From Zestomonas insulae (GTDB lineage Bacteria > Pseudomonadota > Gammaproteobacteria > Pseudomonadales > Pseudomonadaceae): 64,000 bases of DNA. The stretch covers positions 186,001-250,000 of the forward strand of contig NZ_JAFEUP010000006.1 of NCBI RefSeq assembly GCF_016901015.1, given 5' to 3'. This document shows, one piece after another, positions 1-8,162 of this stretch. A program made the translations under genes and the position numbers. The notes under the pieces are model-generated. The model made no database searches. It saw nothing but the letters and a program-made list of their open reading frames with translations, and was not told where the DNA came from. Positions within the stretch are counted from its first letter, which is position 1; every line of letters starts with the position of its first letter.

Positions 1-22
1 GCTGCGCTCGACCCATCCTACG
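1..22. repeat. Partial dispersed repeat (right arm)
   Basis: The first bases match one arm (GCTCGACCCATCCTACG) of the long palindromic repeat seen complete at 25089-25167 and 55183-55255. The other arm lies outside the window. Confidence 0.6.
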
Positions 23-41
23 TATCGTGCCGGATACTGAC

Positions 42-350
42 TTAATCGCGCTGGATGCGGATTTCCGTTAGACGTCCATCGAGGAAGCGCAAATAACGGT
101 ATGCGCCACCGCTCGGGCCATAGATCCAGTTCTCCACTGTGACCGCCTGTCCGGGTGAGTTCACCGTCGGCCGAACACTGGGTGGGATAACTTGGTGCTC
201 GTCGGGCTCACCACACTTACGCAGTACATCAGCGCTGAGATCACCCTCGCTGACGAGCTTTGAACCACAGCGCAGGGTACTGGCCTGGGCGCCGAGGCTA
301 GTGATGGTAACTAGCAAGAGGATTAACAGGTGGTGAGTAGGTTTACGCAT
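42..350 (-). CDS. DUF2845 family small exported protein
   Basis: A 102-residue protein starting at the ATG of MRKPTHHLLILL. This begins a clean signal peptide ending near GAQA, so I prefer it to the longer open frame upstream. The mature part contains LRCGSKLVSEGD and VLRKCGEPDE, the two-cysteine core typical of DUF2845 proteins, which resemble a small SmpA/BamE-like periplasmic fold. The C-terminus has the repeating aromatic and charged pattern of that family. It ends at a TAA. The function is unknown and the neighbours give no hint. Family assignment is by motif recognition. Confidence 0.75.
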   Translation of the reverse strand: MRKPTHHLLILLLVTITSLGAQASTLRCGSKLVSEGDLSADVLRKCGEPDEHQVIPPSVRPTVNSPGQAVTVENWIYGPSGGAYRYLRFLDGRLTEIRIQRD

Positions 351-429
351 GCCGTGGGTTCCCTTCCTGGCGATGAGTTCAGAGCGTAATGCATCAGCGA
401 TGCTCCTGGAAAATCCTGCGTGCCGGGAG

Positions 430-528
430 CGAGTAGGGTGGATGTCGCTTTTTACGTCCACCAACTCCTTCCATGCTGGCCATCCTGCGGAGCGCCATCT
501 GGTGGAAAACGCTTCGCGGTTTTCCACC
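430..528. repeat. Two small hairpin repeats
   Basis: A GGTGGA...TCCACC hairpin lies near 436-461. A perfect 10-bp inverted repeat, GGTGGAAAAC / GTTTTCCACC with an 8-nt loop, lies at 501-528. Short palindromes of this kind are common between pseudomonad genes. Confidence 0.6.
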
Positions 529-545
529 CTACGGCTGTCCTCTAC

Positions 546-986
546 TCAGCCCAGCACGCCGCAGAAGATGGTCTGGTTGCCGTCGGCTGGGGCGGTGCGC
601 AGCACCAGAGCGTAGTTGCGGGCGCGCAGTTCGTTGAGTGGCAGAGGAATCTGCTTGGAGAGAATCCAGGGGCCGAGGCGTGTTTGTTGGCGGGGTAGCA
701 CCACCTCGTTGAGGGCGAAGGCCGGTTTGGCGCCGGGTTGTGCGCAGCTGCCGGGATACAGGTAGGTGTACAGGTGCACCGGCTGGCTGACGGTGGCGGG
801 TACGCCGCCTACGGTGATCACCAGGCTGGTCTGCTGGCCGTAGGCGCTGAGGCTGGCCTGGGCGATTTCGCCGGCGTTGGCGCGGCTGGCGGTCAGTGGC
901 AGGAGCACGGTGTCGTTGGCGACAACGACGGTGGGCGCGCCGGACATCCCGGCGAGCAGGAGCAGCAGGCAGGTCTTGGCGTTCAT
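546..986 (-). CDS. Hypothetical exported protein
   Basis: A 146-residue protein with an N-terminal signal peptide (MNAKTCLLLLLAGMSG, likely cut near VVVA-ND). It is followed by a beta-rich domain with two cysteines (in PGSCAQPG and TIFCGVLG) that could form a disulfide. A GGAG lies about nine bases before the ATG. I do not recognise a domain. The pattern of short beta strands and the terminal cysteine pair suggest a small periplasmic protein. It stands alone between two hairpin repeats and the fabV terminator. Confidence 0.6.
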   Translation of the reverse strand: MNAKTCLLLLLAGMSGAPTVVVANDTVLLPLTASRANAGEIAQASLSAYGQQTSLVITVGGVPATVSQPVHLYTYLYPGSCAQPGAKPAFALNEVVLPRQQTRLGPWILSKQIPLPLNELRARNYALVLRTAPADGNQTIFCGVLG

Positions 987-1118
987 CGCGGCACTCCGGC
1001 AGGGGGTGACAGGCCTAGCTTACCCCTCTGTACCCGGGCCGCCAGAGGCTGGCGCGCCGGTGGTCGGCTGATCGCCGCGTGGGGTGCCAGCCAGTGCTGC
1101 GCCACGCTCCGCCCGCAT

Positions 1119-1150
1119 AAAAAAAGGCCAGTCGCGAGACTGGCCTTTTT
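1119..1150. terminator. Bidirectional intrinsic terminator (fabV)
   Basis: A-run, a stem AAGGCCAGTC / GACTGGCCTT with a GCGA loop, then a T-run. It sits just past the fabV stop on the minus strand and is symmetric enough to work both ways. Confidence 0.9.
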
Positions 1151-1174
1151 CGTGGAGCAGTGGCGCGGCTGGGA

Positions 1175-2389
1175 TCAGCCTTGCAGCTCGATCACGTCGA
1201 ACTGCACCGCCGGCGAGACGTCTGCGTCGTAGTCGACGTCCTTGCGCTCGAAGCCGAACAGCTTGAGGAACTCGTGCTTGTAGCCGGCGTAGTCGGTGAG
1301 CTGGAACAGGTTCTCGGTGGTCACTTGCGGCCACAGGGCCTTGCAGGCGTCCTGGACTTCATCGCGCAGTTCCCAGTCGTCGAAGCGCAGGCGCTGCTCT
1401 TCGTCGGTGACAGCCGGCTGCCCGTCTTCGCGGTACAGGGCGTCGCGGAACAGGCGGTTGAGCTGCTCGATGGTGCCTTCGTGCAGGCCCTTGTCCTTCA
1501 TGATCTTGAAGACCATGGACAGGTACAGCGGCATCACCGGAATGGCCGCGCTGGCCTGGGTGACCACCGATTTCAGCACCGCCACGTTGGCGCCGCCGCC
1601 ATTGAGTTTTTTCAGGCGCGCATCGAGACGCTGGGCGGTGTTGTCGAGGTCGACCTTGGCCTGGCCGAGGGCGCCGTGCCAGTAGATCGGCCAGGTGATG
1701 GCGGTGCCGATGTAGCTGAACGCCACGGTGCGCGCGGCTGGGGCCAGCACGCCGGCTTGCTCCAGGGCGTCGATCCACAGTTCCCAGTCCTGGCCGCCCA
1801 TCACGGTGACGGTGTCTTCGACTTCCTGCTCGCTGGCCGGCTCGATCGACGCCTGGATGATGGTGTCCTTGTTGGTGTCGATGGCGGTGGAGGTGTACGG
1901 CTCGCCGATCGGCTTGAGCGCCGAACGCTTCACTTCACCGGTGCTCGGCAGCTTGCGCACCGGCGAGGCCAGCGAATAGACCACCAGGTCGACCTGGCCG
2001 CCCATTTCGTTCTTGATCAGCTCGATGGCCTGGGCGCGGGCTTCGTCGGAGAAGGCGTCGCCGTTGATCGAGCGGCTGTACAGGCCCGCTTGTTTGGCGA
2101 ATTTGTCGAACGCGGCGGCATTGTAGTAGCCGGCGGTGCCCGGCTTGGTCTCGGTGCCCGGCTTCTCGAAGAACACGCCGAGGGTGTCGGCACCGAAGCC
2201 GAATGCGGCGGTGATCCGCGCGGCCAGGCCGTAGCCGCTGGAGGCGCCGATCACCAGGACCTTCTTCGGTCCGTCGGTGCGCACGCCGCGGGCGCGGGTC
2301 GCTTCGATCTGGTCACGGACGTTGAGCTCGCAACCCTGCGGATGCGTGGTGGTGCAGATGAAGCCGCGGACTTTGGGATGGATGATCAA
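1175..2389 (-). CDS. fabV: Enoyl-ACP reductase FabV
   Basis: This is a trans-2-enoyl-[ACP/CoA] reductase of the triclosan-resistant FabV class, performing the last reduction in each fatty-acid elongation cycle. The family normally begins MIIHPKVRGF. Here that point is a TTG codon (LIIHPKVRGF) with GAGG eight bases upstream, so I start there, giving 404 residues, the usual FabV length. The NAD-binding GASSGYG lies at residues 48-54 (GX3GXG). The catalytic Y-X8-K pair is Y236/K245. The open frame continues 48 codons upstream but that part is not conserved FabV sequence. It is a single gene ended by a strong terminator. Confidence 0.95.
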   Translation of the reverse strand: MIIHPKVRGFICTTTHPQGCELNVRDQIEATRARGVRTDGPKKVLVIGASSGYGLAARITAAFGFGADTLGVFFEKPGTETKPGTAGYYNAAAFDKFAKQAGLYSRSINGDAFSDEARAQAIELIKNEMGGQVDLVVYSLASPVRKLPSTGEVKRSALKPIGEPYTSTAIDTNKDTIIQASIEPASEQEVEDTVTVMGGQDWELWIDALEQAGVLAPAARTVAFSYIGTAITWPIYWHGALGQAKVDLDNTAQRLDARLKKLNGGGANVAVLKSVVTQASAAIPVMPLYLSMVFKIMKDKGLHEGTIEQLNRLFRDALYREDGQPAVTDEEQRLRFDDWELRDEVQDACKALWPQVTTENLFQLTDYAGYKHEFLKLFGFERKDVDYDADVSPAVQFDVIELQG

Positions 2390-2606
2390 CTTGTCTACCT
2401 CGTCTGGGAGTGCGCCCGTGGTGTCTGGCGGCCAGGCCACGCAGACGCCACCGGCGGTGTCGCGAAAGGGTACCCGAGTGTAATGCAAGGCGTCGGGTTT
2501 ACGGTCCAGTGCAGGCGGCATTCGCCGTCGCATCGGTGAATGGACGCAGGTCGACGCCGATCGGACACGTATTGCTGGTGTTCTCGTCGCGCGAATCGCA
2601 GGACGG

Positions 2607-3419
2607 CTACTTGCGCGCCTTGCGGTTACGCACGTAGAGGTCCTTGCCGCCGGTGGTGTTGCTGCCGCGCGGTTCCAGTTCGAAGCGCTTGGGGTGGGCC
2701 TTGATCAGGTCGCTGAGCTTCTTGAAACCGTACAGGCGCGGGTCGAATTCCGGGCGCAGCTTGCCGATGGTCGAGCCGACTGCGCCGAGCTGCACCCAGT
2801 CGTCTTCGTCGTCGGCGATGTCGTCGAGCACCTTGGCGATGAAGTCGAGCGGCACCTTCTGCGCCTTCACCGGTTCCGCCGCCGGCTTGTCGCTGGCTTT
2901 GGCGTCGCTGCTGCCGGCTGCGGCTGGCGCGCTGCTCGCTTCGGCGGCCGGCTCGACCGCGTCGGCGCGGAGGATTTCCGTGTAGACGAACTTGTCGCAG
3001 GCGGAAACGAACGGCTTGGGCGTCTTCTGCTCGCCGAAGCCGTACACGGTCAGGCCTTCCTCGCGCAGGCGCACGGCCAGGCGGGTGAAGTCGCTGTCGC
3101 TGGAGACCAGGCAGAAGCCGTCGAAACGCCGGGTGTAGAGCAGGTCCATGGCGTCGATGATCAGCGAGCTGTCCGTGGCGTTCTTGCCCTTGGTGTAGGC
3201 GAACTGCTGCATCGGCTGAATCGAGTGGTCGAGCAGCACCTTCTTCCAGCCGCCGAGGTTGGGCTGGGTCCAGTCGCCGTAGATGCGTTTGACGCTGGCG
3301 ATGCCGTACTTGGCGATTTCCTCGAACAGCCCTTCGACGATGGCGGCGGGGGCGTTGTCGGCGTCGATCAGCACCGCGAGGTGCTTCTGCTGGCGGGCGG
3401 GTTGCGGCTTGCTGGCCAT
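2607..3419 (-). CDS. NYN (LabA-like PIN) domain protein with C-terminal LOTUS/OST-HTH domain
   Basis: A 270-residue protein. Residues ~13-150 form a NYN/DUF88 (PIN-fold) nuclease-like domain with acidic positions in VLIDADNAP, TDSSLIIDAMDLL and LVSSDSDFTRLA, the arrangement of a metal-binding site. A low-complexity Ala/Glu/Ser linker (~155-185) leads to a C-terminal winged-helix domain like OST-HTH/LOTUS (VPLDFIAKVLDDIADDEDDWVQLGAVG...FELEPRG), which binds RNA in other proteins. An RNA-targeting role is likely but the substrate is unknown. It appears monocistronic. Confidence 0.85.
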   Translation of the reverse strand: MASKPQPARQQKHLAVLIDADNAPAAIVEGLFEEIAKYGIASVKRIYGDWTQPNLGGWKKVLLDHSIQPMQQFAYTKGKNATDSSLIIDAMDLLYTRRFDGFCLVSSDSDFTRLAVRLREEGLTVYGFGEQKTPKPFVSACDKFVYTEILRADAVEPAAEASSAPAAAGSSDAKASDKPAAEPVKAQKVPLDFIAKVLDDIADDEDDWVQLGAVGSTIGKLRPEFDPRLYGFKKLSDLIKAHPKRFELEPRGSNTTGGKDLYVRNRKARK

Positions 3420-3533
3420 GGTTCGTCCTTGCGTGGGGATGTCCCGACCTTACTGCGGGTGGGGAGCGCGCGCCAGCGCCGCTGCGACCACGCCCGAACC
3501 GCGGGGAGCGGCTCGGGCGTGGCGGTGGCAAGG

Positions 3534-3605
3534 TCAGGTGAACAGAGCGATCAGGATGATGATCGGGATGGGCACGCCGAGGAAGAACAGCAGAAGTGAG
3601 CGCAT
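3534..3605 (-). CDS. 23-residue single-span membrane peptide
   Basis: A short frame encoding MRSLLLFFLGVPIPIIILIALFT, almost wholly hydrophobic. An AGGAG Shine-Dalgarno lies seven bases before the ATG. It begins 15 bp after the stop of the multi-span membrane protein gene on the same strand, so the two are probably cotranscribed. The GVPIPIIIL core resembles short peptides annotated in other pseudomonads, by my recollection. Function is unknown; a membrane-protein partner or a membrane stress peptide are the plausible roles. Confidence 0.6.
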   Translation of the reverse strand: MRSLLLFFLGVPIPIIILIALFT

Positions 3606-3620
3606 GGGGTTTCTCCTGGG

Positions 3621-4607
3621 TTAGGCATCGCGCTGGCGACCGCCGAGGGTGGCGGCGAAGCTGGCGATGAAGGCGCCGACCAGCAGCGAGACCACCAGCC
3701 ACAACGCGGTGTAGGCGCTGGCCTTGCGGGCCTTGTCGGCGGCGTCGCGGGCGGCGGTTTCGGCTTGCTGCAGCTTGGTCTGCAGGGCCAGGTAGTTGTC
3801 GGCGACGCGCTTCTCGGCGTCCTGCTGCGACAGCCCGGTGCGCTGCGCCACCAGCTGGCCGAGGTACTTCACGTCCTCCGGCGGCAACGTGCCGCTGCCA
3901 AGGCTGTTGGCGTAGATGCGGGTGACCTCGGTGAGGGTGCGCGCATCGGCCTGCTCCGGAGTACTGGCCGGCGGGATCGGCGACATCGGCGGGGCCAGTG
4001 GCGGTGCTTCCGGGGTGCGGCGGAACAGCGAGTCGACGAAGTAGGCGAGCGGCTGGCCGCTGCCCTGCGCGTCATCCGTCTGCTTGCCGGCGGCGCTGGC
4101 GGCGACTCCACCACCGGCGGCAAGCGCCGCGGTGCCCGTCCCGCCGGCGATGGCGCCACCTGCCTGGGCGCCGGCACTGAGCACGGCGCCGACCGCCGAG
4201 GCGAGCAGGGTGGCGGTCAGCAGGGTGGCCAGACCCCAGGCGAGGAAACCGTGGGCGGTGTCGCGGAAGTACACCTCGTCACCGTGCACCGCGACCCAGC
4301 GGGTGCGCAGGCGCCCGGCCAGGTAGCCGCCGGCGCCGGCGGCGAGCAGTTGGGTGAGGGTGATCCAGACGATGGTCGACATGCCGAGCGTGCCGGCGCT
4401 GACCCCGGCGTGGCTCCACGGCGAGACCGAGGACAGCCCGAGGCCGGTGCCGAGAATCAGCAGGACCAGCGACAACGACGCGGCGGCCACCGCACCGGCG
4501 ATCACCGCGCCCCAGGACACCGCGCTGGCCGCGCGCTCACCGTCCGGCGGGGCGGTTTGGCTGACCCAGGTCTCGGTGACCAGGGTCGACTCGTTGGGGT
4601 TGATCAT
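3621..4607 (-). CDS. Multi-span inner-membrane protein, function unknown
   Basis: A 328-residue protein. I chose the ATG of MINPNESTLV because AGGAGAGG sits just upstream. It has a hydrophobic pair near residues 30-60 (WGAVIAGAVAAASLSLVLLILGTGLGL), a second pair (~75-150) with many small residues, and a Gly/Ala-rich stretch. A soluble helical segment (~185-295) follows that resembles a coiled coil, then a final membrane helix near the C-terminus (YTALWLVVSLLVGAFIASFAATLGG). This layout is common in pseudomonad 'membrane protein' families of unknown role. The 23-residue peptide follows in the same operon. Confidence 0.7.
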   Translation of the reverse strand: MINPNESTLVTETWVSQTAPPDGERAASAVSWGAVIAGAVAAASLSLVLLILGTGLGLSSVSPWSHAGVSAGTLGMSTIVWITLTQLLAAGAGGYLAGRLRTRWVAVHGDEVYFRDTAHGFLAWGLATLLTATLLASAVGAVLSAGAQAGGAIAGGTGTAALAAGGGVAASAAGKQTDDAQGSGQPLAYFVDSLFRRTPEAPPLAPPMSPIPPASTPEQADARTLTEVTRIYANSLGSGTLPPEDVKYLGQLVAQRTGLSQQDAEKRVADNYLALQTKLQQAETAARDAADKARKASAYTALWLVVSLLVGAFIASFAATLGGRQRDA

Positions 4608-4789
4608 GAGCACCTCTCCTTCGACTGATGGGAGACCCGCTGACCTGGGCCGGCACCGCGCGGCATCTGCGCTGGCGGCATACGGTGGAGCGATGGGGTC
4701 GGCGGTTTGTTCCAACAATCGTTACGGGCGGGGCGCGCAGGGCGGCGCGCTCCCCGCACGGCGTTCGGGGAGGGCGAGGGGCGGGCGGT

Positions 4790-5155
4790 TCAGGCGTGGC
4801 GGTAGATCTTGTTGACGATCTGCCAGCGGTCGTCGATCTGCAGCAGCGACAGGTAGTCGGTGAAGCGCAGGCCGAGGTACAGCACGTCGACCTTGGCGAC
4901 GGCCACCGGCGGGGTCACGTCGACGCTGACGATGCGCATGTCGAACGGTTCGCCGTGCTTGGCCGGCACCGGCGTGCCGTCGACTTCCTCCATCCAGTTT
5001 TCCAGCGAGTCGTGGCACAGCGCGCCGTGGAAATAACCGAACAGGTAGGCCTGCGGGTGAAACGCGTGGCGCAGGCGGGTGGTGTCGCCGTGGTACATGC
5101 CCTCGAAGTATTCGTGGACGGTGGCGCTGATGCTGCTCAGGTCGCGAGTGGTCAT
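4790..5155 (-). CDS. NTF2-like (putative lumazine-binding) small protein
   Basis: A 121-residue protein of the NTF2-like superfamily, subgroup usually annotated as putative lumazine-binding. It shows an N-terminal helix pair (HEYFEGMYHGDTTRLRHAFHPQAYLFGYF) followed by the curved sheet ending DYLSLLQIDDRWQIVNKIYRHA. Such proteins form small-molecule-binding cones or SnoaL-like enzymes. Nothing in the sequence identifies the ligand. It appears to be a single gene. Confidence 0.75.
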   Translation of the reverse strand: MTTRDLSSISATVHEYFEGMYHGDTTRLRHAFHPQAYLFGYFHGALCHDSLENWMEEVDGTPVPAKHGEPFDMRIVSVDVTPPVAVAKVDVLYLGLRFTDYLSLLQIDDRWQIVNKIYRHA

Positions 5156-5618
5156 GGTCTGCCTCCGCGGTTGCCGTCGGTGGGGTCAGCGGCTGTGTTC
5201 CCCGTGTCGCCATCGAGCCGGATTGCCTGCGCCGCGCACGCCGGTAGATCGACAAAGATAGTCACGCCGGGCCGGGATGGCCGACCGTTGGGCGGTTGTC
5301 AGATGAAAGCGGGGGTGTTCAAGCGATGCGTGCGGGTGTCCAAAATAATGGACTTTCCGCCGTGTGGCGACTCTCAAATAAAAGCTTTTGCATCAAAGGT
5401 TTATAGCGAATTCGGCTAACAAATTCGGTCGTTATTTAAAACGGTTAGCGGCGAATTCGTTTGACATATTTAACGGCTCTGGCAGGCTGGTGGGTAGGTT
5501 TCGACCGTGAGCAGGCTGTTTGGCCGATGACTCGCGGCAGTGCTCGAAGCCTCAGGTAGCCGGCCCGAGCCGCGCGCCTGCACAACAATGACAGGCCGCG
5601 CCTGTCCCAAGGTGACAT
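5156..5618 (+). promoter_or_regulatory. Regulatory region upstream of puuD-like gene
   Basis: 463 bp without a gene. An AT-rich stretch at ~5330-5475 holds CGTTTGACATATTTAACG (from 5458), followed by a CTGGCAGGCTG box. Nearly the same 33-bp block occurs upstream of the symporter gene (9837-9869). I cannot place a good -10 relative to the TTGACA. Confidence 0.5.
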
Positions 5619-6434
5619 ATGTCCAACAGCAACATTGGCAATAAGAAATCCTCCCCCCGCAAACCCGTCGTCCTCATGTCCATGGGCGTTCAAGAACGCA
5701 AGGGCCATGACTATCAGGTGATGACCCACAAGTACATCGTGCCGCTGGTCGAGCACGCTGGCTGCGTCCCGGTGCTGGTGCCGACCTGCTGTGGCACCGA
5801 AGACCTCGAGCAGTACCTGGATATGGCCGACGGCGTGTACCTGACCGGTGCCGGCAGCAACATCGACCCGTCGCTGTATGGCCAGGACAACCAGACCCCC
5901 GGCAAGGCGCAGGACCGCAACCGCGACCTGTTCGACCTGCCGCTGATCAAGGCGGCGCTGGCCCGTGGCCTGCCGATCTTCGGCATCTGCCGTGGCCTGC
6001 AGGAAATCAACGTGGCGCTCGGCGGCGATATGTACCAGAAGCTCTATGCCGAGCCGGGCTTCAACGACCACCGCGAGAACTCCGACGATCCGGTCGACGT
6101 GCAGTACAGCGCCGTACACGGCGTGCGTCTGGTGCCGAACAGCTGGCTGCACAAGCTGCTGCAGAGCGACGAAATCCGCGTCAACTCGCTGCATGGCCAG
6201 GGCCTGAAAACCCTCGGCAAGGGCATCGAGGCACTGGCGCATGCCGAGGACGGGCTGGTCGAGGCGATCCATGCGCCGAGCCTGTCGCCGTTCCTGTTCG
6301 CCGTGCAGTGGCACCCGGAGTGGCAGGCGGCGAAGAATCCTGACTCGATCAAGATCTTCCAGGCCTTCGGCGACGCCTGCCGTCAGCAGGTGCGCAACAA
6401 GACCACCCCGCACGACCTGCACCACGCCGCGTAA
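5619..6434 (+). CDS. puuD: Gamma-glutamyl-gamma-aminobutyrate hydrolase family protein (PuuD/SpuA-like)
   Basis: A 271-residue class I glutamine-amidotransferase-like hydrolase (peptidase C26). Family members cleave gamma-glutamyl-GABA and related intermediates of putrescine and polyamine catabolism. The nucleophile is C124 in FGICRGLQEIN and the His/Glu of the triad are H232 and E234 in QWHPEW. The N-terminal polar extension (MSNSNIGNKKSSPRK) is unusual, with core homology starting near residue 15. No puuA (glutamate-polyamine ligase) is adjacent, so the exact substrate is inferred. It is monocistronic, closed by a strong terminator. Confidence 0.85.
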   Translation: MSNSNIGNKKSSPRKPVVLMSMGVQERKGHDYQVMTHKYIVPLVEHAGCVPVLVPTCCGTEDLEQYLDMADGVYLTGAGSNIDPSLYGQDNQTPGKAQDRNRDLFDLPLIKAALARGLPIFGICRGLQEINVALGGDMYQKLYAEPGFNDHRENSDDPVDVQYSAVHGVRLVPNSWLHKLLQSDEIRVNSLHGQGLKTLGKGIEALAHAEDGLVEAIHAPSLSPFLFAVQWHPEWQAAKNPDSIKIFQAFGDACRQQVRNKTTPHDLHHAA

Positions 6435-6452
6435 GCGAGGTAGGCGCATATG

Positions 6453-6480
6453 AAAAAGCCCGGCCTAGGCCGGGCTTTTT
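6453..6480. terminator. Bidirectional terminator
   Basis: A perfect palindrome, AAAAAGCCCGGCC then GGCCGGGCTTTTT around a TA centre. It serves both the puuD-like gene and the convergent yjdM gene. Confidence 0.9.
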
Positions 6481-6494
6481 TGTGGCTGCGCGAC

Positions 6495-6836
6495 TCAGAC
6501 CTTCTTCACGAACTCCGACTTCAGCTTCATCGCGCCGATGCCGTCGATCTTGCAGTCGATGTCGTGGTCGCCGTCGACCAGGCGGATGTTCTTCACCTTG
6601 GTGCCGACCTTGACCACCAGCGACGAGCCCTTGACCTTGAGGTCCTTGATCACGCTGACGGTGTCGCCGTCCTGCAGCAGGTTGCCGACCGCGTCCTTGA
6701 TCACCTTGGCTTCGTCGCCGCCTGCCTCGCTGGCGTTGGCCGACCACTCATGGGCGCATTCCGGGCAGACCAGCTGGCTGCCGTCTTCGTAGGTGTACTC
6801 GGAGTTGCATTTCGGGCAGGGCGGCAGGGTGCTCAT
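6495..6836 (-). CDS. yjdM: YjdM/PhnA-family zinc-ribbon protein
   Basis: A 113-residue protein with an N-terminal zinc ribbon (C7-x2-C10 and C24-x2-C27) and the conserved C-terminal domain containing GDTVSVIKDLKVKG, KVGTKVKNIRLVDGDHDIDCKIDG and MKLKSEFVKK. This is the family historically called PhnA but not phosphonoacetate hydrolase. E. coli YjdM is the close model. Its biochemical role is not established. It sits between two unrelated genes and shares a terminator with the upstream convergent gene. Confidence 0.92.
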   Translation of the reverse strand: MSTLPPCPKCNSEYTYEDGSQLVCPECAHEWSANASEAGGDEAKVIKDAVGNLLQDGDTVSVIKDLKVKGSSLVVKVGTKVKNIRLVDGDHDIDCKIDGIGAMKLKSEFVKKV

Positions 6837-6938
6837 GGCAGGTCTCGATCTGGGAAAACGGAAAGCCGCGCATTGTATAGGGATTTAGCGCCGAATGGCG
6901 TGGCAGAGGCCGGCGACGACGCCGGCCTCTGCGTGGGA

Positions 6939-7550
6939 CTAGCCCTTGAGCAGGCCTTCGGCCTTCATTGCCGCCTGCACCGCCGGGCGTGCGCTGACGC
7001 GTTTGTGGAAGGCGCCGACGTTGGCATAGGGGCTGAGGTCGATGCTCATCGGGAAGGTCCAGTTGGCGATGGTGTACAGGTAGGCGTCGGCCACGCTGAA
7101 CTGGTCGCCGGTCAGGTAGTCCTTGCCGGTCAGCGCCTTGTCGACATAGCCGAAGCGTTTGCCGAGCTGCGTGCGTGCAGCGATCTTCACCTCCTCCGGG
7201 GTGTCCGGGCGGAACAGCGGCGAGAAGCCCTTGTGCAGCTCGGTGCCGATGAAGTTCAGCCACTCCTGCACGCGGGCGCGCTCCAGGGTGCCGGCGGCGG
7301 GCAGCAGTCCAGCGTCGGGTTTCTGGTCGGCGAGGTACTGCACGATGGCCGGCCCCTCGGTGAGCACCTGGCCGTTGTCCAGTTGCAGGGCCGGCACGTA
7401 GCCCTTCGGGTTGATGCCGTAGAAGTCGGCGCCGTCGGCAGTCTGGTGGGCCTTGAGGTCGACCTTGACCAGGTCATGCGGCAGGCCCAGTTCGCTGAGG
7501 ACGATGTGCGGCGACAACGAGCAGGCGCCGGGGGAGTAGTAGAGCTTCAT
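6939..7550 (-). CDS. gstA: Glutathione S-transferase, beta class
   Basis: A 203-residue GST. The N-terminal thioredoxin-like domain begins MKLYYSPGACSLSPH with Cys10, the mixed-disulfide residue of bacterial beta-class GSTs. NPKGYVPALQ (the cis-Pro region) and TEGPAIVQYLAD bind glutathione. The all-helical domain (~87-200) has the usual FSVADAYLY N-capping motif. Length matches E. coli GstA. It should conjugate glutathione to electrophiles in the cytoplasm. Single gene. Confidence 0.92.
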   Translation of the reverse strand: MKLYYSPGACSLSPHIVLSELGLPHDLVKVDLKAHQTADGADFYGINPKGYVPALQLDNGQVLTEGPAIVQYLADQKPDAGLLPAAGTLERARVQEWLNFIGTELHKGFSPLFRPDTPEEVKIAARTQLGKRFGYVDKALTGKDYLTGDQFSVADAYLYTIANWTFPMSIDLSPYANVGAFHKRVSARPAVQAAMKAEGLLKG

Positions 7551-7618
7551 GGCGTTCTCTCTGTGCGGGGGTGGAAGGCCGCGCGGGCGACGTGCCGGCG
7601 GCCGGGAATGCGGGTGCT

Positions 7619-8098
7619 TCAGGTGCGCGGCTGGCTCAGCGGGGCCGGCAGGTTGAGGGTGCCACTGTCATTGAAGCGCCGGGTGCCCCATAGGCCGCCA
7701 CCGAGTTTGCCGCTGAGCACATAGGGTAGACCCTCCAGCGGCGGCCGCGAGCTGAGGCCCCAGGCCTGGCGGAACGCGGAAAACGCCGAGATGGTCAGCG
7801 GCACCTCGATCAGGCTTTCGCCGAAGCGCGGCACCTCGCCGCGCTGGTCGCTGACCCCGCTGGCCAGCGGCTGGCCATTGACGGTCAGGTCGAGGGCCAC
7901 GCCGTTGTAGCTGATCACCTCGTCGTTGGGGTTCTGCACGCGCAGCTTGAGCAGGAAGCGCATCTCCATGCCCTGGCCGGGCAACGGCTCAAGGCCGGCG
8001 AGGTCGATGCGCAGCGGATCGCGTTCGGTGAAGCTGGCGCAGGCGCTGAGGCCGAGCAGCAGCAGGCAGCAGAGCAACAGGTGACGCAGGCTGGACAT
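7619..8098 (-). CDS. LEA type 2 (WHy-domain) lipoprotein
   Basis: A 159-residue protein with a lipoprotein signal (MSSLRHLLLCCLLLLGLSAC, lipidated Cys20). A single LEA14/WHy-type beta-sandwich follows, showing LKLRVQNPNDEVISYNGVALDLTVNGQPLASGV. Proteins of this type are probably outer-membrane or periplasmic and are linked to desiccation or envelope stress in other organisms. The role here is not known. It lies close to, but apart from, the PhyH-type gene on the same strand. Confidence 0.85.
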   Translation of the reverse strand: MSSLRHLLLCCLLLLGLSACASFTERDPLRIDLAGLEPLPGQGMEMRFLLKLRVQNPNDEVISYNGVALDLTVNGQPLASGVSDQRGEVPRFGESLIEVPLTISAFSAFRQAWGLSSRPPLEGLPYVLSGKLGGGLWGTRRFNDSGTLNLPAPLSQPRT

Positions 8099-8162
8099 GG
8101 CGGGCTTCCCTGGAGGCGTTCAGTCAGCATAGTGGACCGCGCCGCGCCCGCCGCGGTGCCGC

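Noticed and set aside
5461..5489. TTGACA in the shared element as a sigma-70 -35 box
   Set aside because: No -10-like hexamer is found at 16-18 bp in either copy, so I treat it as a possible operator instead.
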